DNA from: JAFHCF01 sp048497495
Lineage (GTDB): Bacteria > Pseudomonadota > Alphaproteobacteria > Rhizobiales > Ancalomicrobiaceae
NCBI GenBank assembly: GCA_048497495.1
Contig: JAFHCF010000187.1
Location: 1 to 42,069 of the forward strand
Reading direction: 5' to 3'
Length of the DNA: 42,069 nucleotides
Under the pieces are notes generated by a model that saw only the letters and a list, made by a program, of their open reading frames with translations, did not search any database and was not told the DNA's origin. This document shows, piece after piece, positions 16,224-24,679 of this stretch. Position numbers and translations under genes: made by a program. Positions within the stretch are counted from its first letter, which is position 1; every line of letters begins with the position of its first letter.

Positions 16224-16306
16224 GTCGCGTTCCTCTCGGCTTTCGGCCCGGGCGTCGGACGCCGCTCCCCGGTGGGCGTGGGGCGCGCGGCAGGTTCCAG
16301 GCGCTT

Positions 16307-16335
16307 CGGTTAGCCGAGAGCGGCACGTTGCGCAA
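16307..16335 (-). promoter_or_regulatory. Possible fdxA promoter
   Basis: On the minus strand TTGCGC (16335-16330) and TAACCG (16312-16307) are separated by 17 bases and lie about 85 bases ahead of the fdxA start. The -35 matches the vegetative consensus moderately and the -10 weakly. It is a pattern match only. Confidence 0.35.
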
Positions 16336-16397
16336 GCGGTGAGGCGGGAGGATCTTTGCGGACTCGACCCCGATCGGCCGAGGTGCGGCAATAAGTT

Positions 16398-16811
16398 CTA
16401 TTCATCATCAAAGAAATGATCGCCGTGATCGTCGGCGCCGGAGAGCCGATCGACGGCGCGGCGATCGCGTTTGGTCGGGCGGCCGGATCCGGGCGCGCGG
16501 GTGGCGAGCGTCACCGTCTCGGGGCGCGCGGCGCGCGGCTCGGGCGGCGGGCTCAGATCCTCGTAGAGGGTGGCGGCGACCTCGGCCGAGCCTCGGCGCT
16601 CGACGAAGCCGGTGATCCTCAGCACCCGGACGCGCGACGGCAGGGTGATGGTCAGGGTCTGGCCGTGCCTGACCGGGCCTCCCGCCTTGGTCTCGCGCTC
16701 GCGGTCGACCCGGACGTGGCCGCCCTCGACCAACGCCTTGGCGAGCTCGCGGGTCTTGACCACGCGGGCGTGCCAGAGCCAGCGGTCGATGCGTTGGCGG
16801 TCCTCGGCCAT
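16398..16811 (-). CDS. S4-domain RNA-binding protein, Hsp15-like
   Basis: The 137-residue product has an N-terminal S4 RNA-binding domain (RQRIDRWLWHARVVKTRELAKALV region, residues 5-29, with GGHVRVD following), as in the ribosome-associated heat-shock protein Hsp15, which binds stalled 50S subunits carrying nascent chains. The C-terminal third is basic and then ends in the acidic DDHGDHFFDDE. It follows the large helicase by 42 bases on the same strand and is probably co-transcribed, consistent with a shared role in RNA handling. Confidence 0.87.
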   Translation of the reverse strand: MAEDRQRIDRWLWHARVVKTRELAKALVEGGHVRVDRERETKAGGPVRHGQTLTITLPSRVRVLRITGFVERRGSAEVAATLYEDLSPPPEPRAARPETVTLATRAPGSGRPTKRDRRAVDRLSGADDHGDHFFDDE

Positions 16812-16853
16812 CGTCGGAGCGTCCGTGGGAGTGGCGGGGCGTCCCCGCCGCCG

Positions 16854-19800
16854 TCACTTGTCGTCGCCGCCCTTCTTGCCCTTGCCCTTCGACTCGAGCT
16901 CGGCCTTCAGCGCCAGGAGCGCGGCGAAGGGCGAGTTCGGATCGATCGGCTTCTCCGGCCGCTTGTCGCGGTTGTCGAAGCGGGGACGGTCGTTGCGGTC
17001 GTCGCGGCGCGGCGGGCGGTCGCCGCCGCGGTTTTCGGGACGACCGCGAGGGCCCTCGTCGCGACGCGGCGGACGGGGCGCCTCGCCCTCGCCGCGCGCC
17101 GGAACGGCGACGTCGCGTGCCCGTCGGGCGGCGGCATTGTCCGGGCGATGGCCTTCGCGGCGCTCGCCGCGCTCGCCACCACCACCGGCACCCTCGCGCC
17201 GCTCGCCGCCACGGGGGCCGTGGCGGTCGCGATGGCCCTGATGACCGCGGTCGAAGCGGCCGGGCCGCCAGACGTCGATCTCCAAGGTGTCGGGCTCGGT
17301 CGGGGCGACCGGCTCGACCGCCTCGGCGACGGCGTCCGTGGCGCCATCCGCCTCGGCGACGGTTTCCACCTCGGCGGCGGCTTCCGCGACGGGAGCGGTT
17401 TCCGCCTCGACGACGGCTTTCTCGACGGAGGTCTCGACGGGCGCGGGCTCGGCCGGGATCGCCTCGGCCGGCGCGGTCTCGGCGATCACTTCGGGTTCGG
17501 CGGCGGCGGGCTCCTCGACGACGGGCGTCTCGACCGATTCCTCGACGGTGGGCGTCTCGATCGGCGCCTCGGCGATGGTCTCGACGACCGGTTCGGCGGC
17601 GACTTCGGCCGGAGCGACTTCGGCCGGCGCATCGGTCTCGACGACCGGAGCGGCTTCGACCGGCGCATCGGTCTCGACGATCGGGGTGGCTTCGGCCGGC
17701 GCGGCGGTCTCGGCGACCGGAGTGGGCTCGACCGGCGCGGCGGTCTCGCCGGGCTCGAGGGCGGCGACCATCACCGCCGGGTGGACGATGCGCGGGGCGG
17801 GCTTGGCCACCTTGCGCTTCTCGACCCGATAGCCGAGCGACTTCAGCACCGAGGCGAAGTCCTCGCCCGAGCAGCCGAGCAGTGAGGTCATGGCGACCGT
17901 CACCGTGAAGGCGCCTCCACCGGCGACCGCGCCCTCGGGCGGCATGGCGGAGGGATCGAGCGGTTTCCAGGCGATCAGCGGGCGGATGATGTCGGCGAGG
18001 CGCTCGAGGATGTCGATGCGCACGGCGCGCTCACCGCAGACGCGGAAGCCGGCGATGCGCCACAGCTGCTTCGGCACGGTCTTGTCGACCGGGATCGAGG
18101 TGCGGCCGGAGGCGGAGAGGTGGTTGAGATCGGCGGTGGCGTGGGTGTCGACGTCGGCGTGGGCGAGCGACCACAGGCGGGCGATCAGGGCGGAGGGCGC
18201 CGGCTTCAAGAGCGCCGGCACGAAGACGTGGTAGGCGCCGAAGCGGACGCCGTATTTGCGCAGGGAGGCGCGCATCGTCTGGTCGAGCGCCTTGACCTCC
18301 TCGGCGATCTGGGATCGCTCCAGCACGCCGAGACCCTCGACGATCTGGAAGGCGACGCCCTTGCCGATGCCGTCGATGTCGGCGGCGTCGCGCAGGTCGA
18401 TCAGCGGCTTCAGGAGGTTGCCGATCTGCGCGGCGATCCAGAGGTCGAGGCGACCTTGCACCTTTTCCAGGGCGGGGCCGGTCAATTGCTCGTCGGCGAG
18501 CAGGATGACGGTCGGGCGCAGCACGTCCTGGCCGGTGGCGAGCTTGCCGATCGCCTCGCCGAGCCAACGCAACGTACCGTCGGCGGCGAGGACGATGTCG
18601 CCGTCGGGGGCGCGCGAGAGGCGATCGGCGCGTGCCTCGATCTCTCCGGCGAGCGCCTTGGCCGCGGCGTTTCGAACCGCCTTGGCGTCCTCGCCCTCGG
18701 CTGTCGGATCGGCGACGAACCGGAACCCCTGGAGGTGGCCGACCCGATGACCTTCGACGTTGACGTCGCCGCCGGGTGTGATCTCCGCTTCGATCATTGC
18801 GTTCTCTCTCAGACGTCTCATCAGGACGGATGTTCGCCGATCCACGAAACGCCGTGTCAGGCTTTCGTGCAAGGCATCGGACAGACGATCCTCGATCGCG
18901 CGTGTCTTGTCGCGCCAATGGACGGGGTCCGTCAACCAGTCGGGCCGATTGGCGACGAATGTCCAGGTGCGGACATGGGCGATGCGAGCAGACAACGTGT
19001 CGATATCGCCGTCGATTCTGTCGGCCTCTCCGACCCGTTTGGCGATCCAGTCGTCGGGGATGGTGCCCTTTTCGGCGAGGAAGCGGAAGAGGGTGGCGAC
19101 GAGATCGGCGTGATTGGCCGGAGCGATCTTGCGATAATCGGGCACCTGGGCGACGTCCCAGAGCAGCGAAACCCGCGTTTCACCTTTGGCGAGACGAGAG
19201 ATTTCCTCGTCGCGGGCGGCGTGCTCGAGCGCGCTCTGGTCGTCGGCGAGGGGTGCGCGGGTCAGTCCCTCCTCGCGCGGGGCGGCGTCGAGTGAGTGCT
19301 GCAGGGCGGCGATCGAACTGTAGTCGAGCGCCGGATTGCGCCATTGCAGGCGAGCCAGGGGCTGGAAGTGGTGGGTCTCGAGCTGTTCGACGAGCTCGTC
19401 GGGGAAGGGGTCGACCCGGCCGGTGACGCCGAAGGTGCCGTCGCGCATGTGGCGGCCGGCGCGACCGGCGATCTGGCCGAGCTCGGCGGCGTTGAGATTG
19501 CGGTATTGATAGCCGTCGAATTTTCGGCTGCCGGCGAAGGCGACGTGGTCGACGTCGAGGTTGAGCCCCATGCCGACGGCGTCGGTGGCGACCAGGATGT
19601 CGACGTCGCCCGACTGGAACAATTCGACCTGGGCGTTGCGGGTGCGGGGCGAGAGCGCCCCCATGACCACCGCCGCGCCGCCACGCTGGCGGCGGATCAG
19701 CTCGGCGATGCCGTAGACCTCCTCGGCCGAGAAGGCGACGATGGCGGTGCGGGAGGGCAGCCGCAGGAGTTTCTTCGATCCGGCCCAGGTGAGTTGCGAC

Positions 19801-20303
19801 ATGCGCGGCCGGGTGACGACGTTGATCCCGGGCAGCAGCTTCTCGAGCAGGTCACGGGCGGTGAGCGCGCCGAGCAGCAGGGTCTCGTGGCGGCCGCGAA
19901 GATTGAGAATGCGGTCGGTGAAGACGTGGCCGCGCTCGAGATCGCCGGCGAGCTGGACCTCGTCGATGGCGACGAAGTCGACTTCCGTGCGGCGCGGCAT
20001 GGCCTCCACCGTCGACACCCAGTAGCGCGGGGCATCGGGGACGATCTTCTCCTCGCCGGTGATCAGGGCGACGGCGTCCTTGCCCGCCCGCTCGACGACG
20101 CGGCCGTAGACCTCGCGGGCGAGGAGGCGCAGCGGCAGGCCGATCAGCCCGCTCGGCTGGGCCAGCATGCGCTCGATGGCGAGATGGGTCTTGCCGGTGT
20201 TGGTCGGCCCGAGCACGGCCGTGACCGTCCGCGCCCGGATCGACGGCGGCAGGACGGGCAGGAGAGCGGCGGCGGAGGGGCGGGACGTCTGGCGGGTCGG
20301 CAC
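16854..20303 (-). CDS. Suv3-like DEAD/DEAH-box RNA helicase with long low-complexity tail
   Basis: This is a superfamily 2 helicase of 1149 residues, related to mitochondrial Suv3. It has Walker A GPTNTGKT at 32-39, DEVQ at 114-117 as motif II, DAVGMGLNLD near 241-250 and motif VI QIAGRAGR at 277-284. A helical region follows to about residue 845. The C-terminal 300 residues are unusual: about 160 residues of Pro/Ala/Val/Glu repeats (units like PVEAAPVVETDAP), then about 110 residues rich in Arg, Gly and Asp, and a final short conserved-looking stretch (PFAALLALKAELE). The tail is probably disordered and RNA- or protein-binding. The ATG lies close to the region of degenerate repeats. It precedes the S4-protein gene and is probably part of RNA decay. 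Confidence 0.88.
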   Translation of the reverse strand: MPTRQTSRPSAAALLPVLPPSIRARTVTAVLGPTNTGKTHLAIERMLAQPSGLIGLPLRLLAREVYGRVVERAGKDAVALITGEEKIVPDAPRYWVSTVEAMPRRTEVDFVAIDEVQLAGDLERGHVFTDRILNLRGRHETLLLGALTARDLLEKLLPGINVVTRPRMSQLTWAGSKKLLRLPSRTAIVAFSAEEVYGIAELIRRQRGGAAVVMGALSPRTRNAQVELFQSGDVDILVATDAVGMGLNLDVDHVAFAGSRKFDGYQYRNLNAAELGQIAGRAGRHMRDGTFGVTGRVDPFPDELVEQLETHHFQPLARLQWRNPALDYSSIAALQHSLDAAPREEGLTRAPLADDQSALEHAARDEEISRLAKGETRVSLLWDVAQVPDYRKIAPANHADLVATLFRFLAEKGTIPDDWIAKRVGEADRIDGDIDTLSARIAHVRTWTFVANRPDWLTDPVHWRDKTRAIEDRLSDALHESLTRRFVDRRTSVLMRRLRENAMIEAEITPGGDVNVEGHRVGHLQGFRFVADPTAEGEDAKAVRNAAAKALAGEIEARADRLSRAPDGDIVLAADGTLRWLGEAIGKLATGQDVLRPTVILLADEQLTGPALEKVQGRLDLWIAAQIGNLLKPLIDLRDAADIDGIGKGVAFQIVEGLGVLERSQIAEEVKALDQTMRASLRKYGVRFGAYHVFVPALLKPAPSALIARLWSLAHADVDTHATADLNHLSASGRTSIPVDKTVPKQLWRIAGFRVCGERAVRIDILERLADIIRPLIAWKPLDPSAMPPEGAVAGGGAFTVTVAMTSLLGCSGEDFASVLKSLGYRVEKRKVAKPAPRIVHPAVMVAALEPGETAAPVEPTPVAETAAPAEATPIVETDAPVEAAPVVETDAPAEVAPAEVAAEPVVETIAEAPIETPTVEESVETPVVEEPAAAEPEVIAETAPAEAIPAEPAPVETSVEKAVVEAETAPVAEAAAEVETVAEADGATDAVAEAVEPVAPTEPDTLEIDVWRPGRFDRGHQGHRDRHGPRGGERREGAGGGGERGERREGHRPDNAAARRARDVAVPARGEGEAPRPPRRDEGPRGRPENRGGDRPPRRDDRNDRPRFDNRDKRPEKPIDPNSPFAALLALKAELESKGKGKKGGDDK

Positions 20304-21375
20304 TCGAACGAGCCTGGGCGGAGCCGAGGACCTGCCTCGACGAAGGAGATGCGACCTCTAGCACAGGGATGTGGCGTTTGCGCGATCTTTCGAAAGGGTG
20401 AAGCCGCCGGGAGGACGGCGAGGGGTCGCGCTTCGGAAATGCCCGACAACCGGAACGAGTCTGGAACGAACCGCGCCCGAATCGCTGCTCGCCCGAGATT
20501 CGGCTTTCGTTCCCCTCGAGATGCGGTGGTCGCGGACCGGCGCGACACGAAATCTCGAATCGGGGCCGGAGGTTGAATCGGTCGATGCTCGTGGCGAGGT
20601 AAGCGGATCGTGCCGAAACGGGGCGGGTCGAAGTAGGATTCTCGCCTACAACCAGGGCCTGTGTCGCGCGTGACGCGTCGAGACTTCGAAGAGGACGGGA
20701 ACAGAGGCACGACGAATCGGCGACACGGCGATATTCTCGGTTTGTTCCAACCAAATCTGGTGTCGGCGGCGGGCGCGTTCTCGAGATCTGGGCGGCGGTT
20801 CGAGGGGATGGGTCCGCCGACGGCCCCGATCGCAACCACTTCGCGTCGAATCGGGACGGTGGCAGCCGGCCCGGCTCGCCGGCGGGCGCGAGGCTCTGAT
20901 CCGCGGCGCCGTTCAGACTTCGAGCAAAACGCGAACGGAACGGCGACGAATCGCCCGTGATCCAGATATTCCCGGTCTGTTCCAGGAAGATCTCGTGGCT
21001 CGACCGAGCATGGTCTCGAGATGTGGGCCGAGTGTGGAGAGCGGATCGGGGCGCGACGTGGCCGGGGTAAACCCGCACGTCTCGAAACGGCACGCCGGAG
21101 TGAGCGATCGCGGCGCCACGCGTGGCGGAGGGCGACAGCGCGGGGCGCGAGCCGGAGCGTGCCGTTCACACGGTGAAGACAGGGCGAACGGATCGGCGAC
21201 GAATCGGGGGTCGTCGTGGATTCCGGGTTCGTTCTCTCGAGATGTCGTGGCCCACCGCGCGGCCGCCACGAGATGTGGCCGGACGCACTGCGTCGCGTCG
21301 GCCTCGGCGCGGGGTTCCGTTCATCGCTTCGTGCCAGGGCGGGACGGGGCTCCGCGCCGGTGCGCGGCGGCCCGA
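20304..21375. other. Gene-poor 1.07-kb gap with degenerate repeats
   Basis: This gap lies between the helicase and a DUF3108 gene, both on the minus strand. Open frames exist on both strands, but they shift between repeat copies, lack ribosome binding sites and show no recognisable family. The main content is a series of four degenerate repeat units (20440-21290, separate entry). It may hold the helicase promoter near its left end. Confidence 0.6.
20440..21290. repeat. Four degenerate tandem repeat units, about 235-253 bp period
   Basis: A core of about 90 bases recurs four times. The block GACGAATCG (CCCGAATCG in the first) starts at 20476, 20711, 20945 and 21198. It is followed 19 or 20 bases later by a block like GATATTCCCGGTTTGTTCC (20495, 20730, 20965, 21218). 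About 41-44 bases after the first block comes GATCTCGTGG-like sequence, and about 70 bases after it CTCGAGATGTGG-like sequence. The fixed internal spacing shows common descent. Copies 2 and 3 also share AGACTTCGA upstream. No transposase or terminal repeats are present, and the function is unknown. Confidence 0.75.
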
Positions 21376-22227
21376 TCAGGGGGCGGAGACGGTCGCGGCC
21401 TTGTCGAAGCCGGCGGTGACGATCGACTCGATCTCGACCTCGGCGGTGCCGATCATGGTGCGCACCGAGACCTTGAGCGGCACCCAGACGTCGGCCTTCT
21501 CCAGGTGGCCGAAGGCGACGGAGAGGTCCTGATTGTCGGTCATGAAGCGCGTCACCTTGTGGTCGGCGCGGTGACCGGCGACGGGCACGTAGCGGGCGGC
21601 GCAGACGACCAGCGGACCGGTGATGCCCGGTCGCCGGTTGGGGACGGTTCCCTTGGGCGAGAGGCGGATGTCGTAGCGGGTCCAGCCGTCGAAGATCGCC
21701 AGCGAGCGCCGGCACAGGTCGCCGCCGTCCGAGCCCTCGCCCTTGGCGAGGACCAGGGTGGCGCTCAGCGGGTCGAGGACGTCGATGCGATGGCGCGGCG
21801 CGATCGGCACCAGGTCGGGGGTGTGGCGCGACGGCGGCAGCACCTCCGACGCCCGGACGGCGCCCCCGACCATGGCGAGCATCACCTTGACCGCCTTGCG
21901 GCCCTCGCCGGAGGCGAGCGTATAGGTCGCCGGCACGGGACTGCGGGGGGCGAGACGGCCGGAGGCGGAGACGTCGCCCCGAGTGGCGGCGAGGAGATCG
22001 ACGAGGCCGGAGGTGCGCCAGGTGAGGTGGGAGGCGTAGTGGTCGGCGGCGGTCGCCAGCGTCATGTCGGCGCGCGCCACCGGCAGGCCGGCGAGCGACA
22101 CGGCGTAGCGGATGCGTGTCTCCGGCGTCGGCGGCGGCGCGGCGCGGGCCGCGGCGGCGGTCGCGGCGACCGGGTGGGTGAGGCCGAGGCAGAGGAGAGC
22201 GGCGGCGGTTGCGATGCGATGGGACAA
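21376..22227 (-). CDS. DUF3108 domain-containing secreted protein (copy 1)
   Basis: The 283-residue product has a signal peptide (HRIATAAALLCLGLTHPVAATA) and then a DUF3108-type beta-rich domain: YAVSLAGLPVARADMTLA near the N-terminus, RYDIRLSPKG in the middle and VPLKVSVRTMIGTAEVEIESI at the end. The function of the family is not established; it is periplasmic or outer-membrane associated. I start at a TTG with GGGAGAG six bases upstream, since the nearest ATG options would run into the divergent rpmB promoter region. A second member of the same family lies 1.4 kb away, beyond rpmB and yhhQ. Confidence 0.8.
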   Translation of the reverse strand: MSHRIATAAALLCLGLTHPVAATAAAARAAPPPTPETRIRYAVSLAGLPVARADMTLATAADHYASHLTWRTSGLVDLLAATRGDVSASGRLAPRSPVPATYTLASGEGRKAVKVMLAMVGGAVRASEVLPPSRHTPDLVPIAPRHRIDVLDPLSATLVLAKGEGSDGGDLCRRSLAIFDGWTRYDIRLSPKGTVPNRRPGITGPLVVCAARYVPVAGHRADHKVTRFMTDNQDLSVAFGHLEKADVWVPLKVSVRTMIGTAEVEIESIVTAGFDKAATVSAP

Positions 22228-22345
22228 CGGTCTCTCCCGCGAGTTCTCACGCCGTCCCGCGCAGCGCGGAGGACGGCGTGACGCGAAGCTCGTCGCCGAT
22301 CCCGGCGAATCTGCGGCGGGAATGGCGTGTCGAAGCACGCGCGAC

Positions 22346-22374
22346 TTGACGCACACCAACCCTGTCACTATAGG
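22346..22374 (+). promoter_or_regulatory. Promoter of rpmB
   Basis: TTGACG (22346-22351) and TATAGG (22369-22374) are separated by exactly 17 bases and fit the vegetative sigma-70 consensus. They lie about 80 bases ahead of the rpmB start, in the correct orientation, as expected for a strongly expressed ribosomal protein gene. Confidence 0.75.
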
Positions 22375-22454
22375 AGGGCGACTTTTCCGACACCTCGTGA
22401 GACGTGGAAACCCGGGGTCCTCGCGTGACCCGGACTTAAGAAGGATGTGAACCC

Positions 22455-22754
22455 ATGGCTCGGCGCTGCGAACTGACCGGTAAGGCGGTCCTGACCGGTA
22501 ACAACGTCAGCCACGCCAACAATCGGACCCGCCGTCGCTTCCTGCCCAATCTCGTCGCCGTGACGCTGATCTCGGATGCTCTGAAGCAGAACGTGCGCCT
22601 GCGCATCTCCGCCCACGCTCTGCGTTCGGTGGAGCATCGCGGTGGTCTCGATGCGTTCCTGGCGAAGGCTGCCGACCTCGAACTGTCGCCGCGTGCCCGT
22701 CTGCTCAAGCGCCAGATCGCGCAAGCGCAGGTCGCGGCCGCGCTCGCGGCCTGA
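22455..22754 (+). CDS. rpmB: 50S ribosomal protein L28
   Basis: This is ribosomal protein L28, a component of the large subunit. The 99-residue basic product begins MARRCELTGKAVLTGNNVSHA and includes RTRRRFLPNL, both signatures of the family. The length of about 97-100 residues is usual in alphaproteobacteria. AAGGATGTG precedes the ATG. It is divergent from the DUF3108 gene, and a YhhQ-type transporter gene follows 11 bases after its stop, so the two are probably co-transcribed. Confidence 0.98.
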   Translation: MARRCELTGKAVLTGNNVSHANNRTRRRFLPNLVAVTLISDALKQNVRLRISAHALRSVEHRGGLDAFLAKAADLELSPRARLLKRQIAQAQVAAALAA

Positions 22755-22765
22755 TCGGAACGGCG

Positions 22766-23467
22766 ATGAACGCCGGTCCCGACACTTCGGCTCGACGTTA
22801 CGGCACCACTTCCGAGACCCTCGGGGGTGGTGTTCCGCGTTCGGCCTGGATTTCCGCCGTCGGCGCCATGGTGGCGGTGGTGGTGGCGTCCAACGTGCTC
22901 GTCCAGTATCCGGTGGCGGCGACGATCGGCGGGCTCGATCTCGCCGACCTCCTGACCTGGGGCGCCTTCACCTATCCGGCGGCCTTCCTGGTCACCGACC
23001 TCACCAACCGCCGCTTCGGCGTCACGGTGGCGCGGCGGGTGATCTATGTCGGCTTCCTGATGGCGGTGGTGCTGTCGATGGCCTTCGCCACGCCGCGCAT
23101 CGCGCTGGCCTCGGCCTCGGCCTTCCTCGTCGGCCAGCTTCTCGACGTGACGGTGTTCGACCGGTTGCGGCGGGCGCCGCGCTGGTGGAAGGCGCCGTTC
23201 GTCGGCTCGCTCCTCGGCTCGGCCACCGACACCACGGTGTTCTTCTCCCTCGCCTTCGCCGGTGCCTTCGTCTTCCTCGGGGTCGGCGACGCCTTCCCGG
23301 CGGAGACCGCGCCGCTCTTCGGCCTTCTGCCGATCGAAGCGCCGCGCTGGATCAGCTGGGCGATCGCCGACTTCACCGTGAAGCTCGGCTTCGCGGCGCT
23401 GTTCCTGGTGCCCTACCGGCTCCTGATGAACGTGCTGTGGCCGCTGCCGGCGCCGCGCGCCGCCTGA
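22766..23467 (+). CDS. yhhQ: Queuosine precursor transporter, YhhQ/VUT family
   Basis: YhhQ-type inner-membrane proteins import 7-cyano-7-deazaguanine or 7-aminomethyl-7-deazaguanine for tRNA queuosine synthesis. The 233-residue product has about six membrane helices and the family stretches ASNVLVQYPVA, TYPAAFLVTDLTNRRFG and GSATDTTVFFSLAF. The start is the first ATG, 11 bases after rpmB, with a weak GGAACGG site. A clear terminator follows. The co-transcription with a ribosomal protein gene fits a translation-related role. The exact deazapurine transported cannot be told from sequence. Confidence 0.9.
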   Translation: MNAGPDTSARRYGTTSETLGGGVPRSAWISAVGAMVAVVVASNVLVQYPVAATIGGLDLADLLTWGAFTYPAAFLVTDLTNRRFGVTVARRVIYVGFLMAVVLSMAFATPRIALASASAFLVGQLLDVTVFDRLRRAPRWWKAPFVGSLLGSATDTTVFFSLAFAGAFVFLGVGDAFPAETAPLFGLLPIEAPRWISWAIADFTVKLGFAALFLVPYRLLMNVLWPLPAPRAA

Positions 23468-23519
23468 AGGGCACGAGACGAAACGCCGGGGCTCCTCGCG
23501 AGTCCCTGATTCGAAACGG

Positions 23520-23560
23520 ACGAAAGCCGCGAGGGAAACCCCGCGGCTTTCGTCGTTTTC
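23520..23560 (+). terminator. Rho-independent terminator of rpmB-yhhQ
   Basis: A perfect 12-bp stem (ACGAAAGCCGCG with CGCGGCTTTCGT) encloses a 10-base loop, followed by CGTTTTC. It lies between the convergent yhhQ and second DUF3108 genes and may act in both directions. Confidence 0.85.
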
Positions 23561-23598
23561 GGTCTCGAGCGGTTCAGGCCGCGCGCCCGGCGCGTCTT

Positions 23599-24522
23599 CT
23601 ACTGTGTCCGCGCTTCGTCGCGCAGGGCGGCGCGGCGCTTCTTGCGCAAGGTTCCGGTGGTGGCCGGCTCGCTCGTCGCCTCGGCGGTGCGGGTGCCCTT
23701 GACCTCGAAGCGGTGGGCATAGACCTGGAGCAGGCCGACGGGCGTGCCGATCACCACCTTGTAGGGAATCATCACGCCGGCCTCGGCGACCGGCACGAAC
23801 CAGATCGAGAATTCGAGATTGCGCTCGAACTTCTCCTCCTCCGGCGACAGCGGCCGGAAGCCGGCGATCGGCTTGTAGTTGACGGCGCAGACCAGGGCCG
23901 GGCCGTTGTAGCCCTCGCGGCCCTGCACCTCCATGCGCGAGCCGTAGACCATGCGCAGGTCGTAGCGGACGCGGCCGTCGAAGACCTTGGCGGTGTGGTT
24001 GCACACCGACGGGTTCATCGGATCCTTGCCCGGCGGCACGGCGATGAGAAAGGCGGCGAGCGGATCGATGACGCCGCGCTTGTGCTCGGGCTTCAGCGGC
24101 ACGCGGCGGTCCCAGCCGGGGAAGCGCAGCTCGGTGGCGGAGACCTCGGTGACGGTGCCGCCGGAGAAGCCGACGGCGACGTGGTTGGGCATCGAGCCGC
24201 CGTCGATGGCGAGGCTGTAGTCGCGCGAGGAGACCGAGGCGGCGGCGGCGCGGCCGCTGGCGGAGGCGGTGGCGGAGCGGTTGGCGACGATCGTGGCGAG
24301 GCCGCGAACCTCGGCCTCGAGCGCGGCGCGCCAGTCGCCGTTCTCGCCGACCCCGAAGTTCAGGGTGCCGGCGCCGATCGGGAAGCCGGCGAGCGTCGCG
24401 GCGTAACTCGCCCGGATGGTCGCCTCGGCCGCCGTGGCGATCGTCGGGGCCGCCGCGACGAATTGCGCGGTGAGGCCGACGACGGCCAAGCCGGCGCCGA
24501 AGGTCGTGCGTTTCGCCGTCAT
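23599..24522 (-). CDS. DUF3108 domain-containing secreted protein (copy 2)
   Basis: The 307-residue product has a signal peptide ending near ATAAEA and a DUF3108 domain parallel to that of the gene at 21376: YAATLAGFPIGAGTLNFGV, RYDLRMVYG, ALVCAVNYKPIAGFRP, IPYKVVIGTPVGLLQVYAHRFEV. The basic C-terminal tail is extra. The shared pattern of an internal RYDxR, a V-C-A segment and the terminal strands shows that the two genes are paralogues, though divergent. GGAGAACC precedes the ATG. Its upstream neighbour on the same strand is the phytase-like gene. Function unknown. Confidence 0.83.
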   Translation of the reverse strand: MTAKRTTFGAGLAVVGLTAQFVAAAPTIATAAEATIRASYAATLAGFPIGAGTLNFGVGENGDWRAALEAEVRGLATIVANRSATASASGRAAAASVSSRDYSLAIDGGSMPNHVAVGFSGGTVTEVSATELRFPGWDRRVPLKPEHKRGVIDPLAAFLIAVPPGKDPMNPSVCNHTAKVFDGRVRYDLRMVYGSRMEVQGREGYNGPALVCAVNYKPIAGFRPLSPEEEKFERNLEFSIWFVPVAEAGVMIPYKVVIGTPVGLLQVYAHRFEVKGTRTAEATSEPATTGTLRKKRRAALRDEARTQ

Positions 24523-24679
24523 CGGCAGGTTCTCCGCTTCGTCGTCCGCGTGTTTCGCGCCCGCCCGAGGAGGTCGAGGGAGGCGCGAGGATGTTCCATC
24601 CTTTGTGGATCCGTCAACCTTAACGAAGAGTTGACCTGCCGTCGAATTCGGCGTCGCCGGGGCGTCTCGCGGACGGCTC

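Noticed and set aside
16416..17885. Long plus-strand reading frame opposite the helicase and S4 genes
   Set aside because: It is antisense to genes with clear family motifs and consists of repetitive Gly/Asp/Arg/Leu residues produced by GC-rich codons read backwards.
20144..21715. Long minus-strand frame through the repeat region
   Set aside because: It overlaps the true starts of the helicase and part of the DUF3108 gene in another frame, has no ribosome binding site and an arginine- and proline-rich composition typical of non-coding GC-rich DNA.
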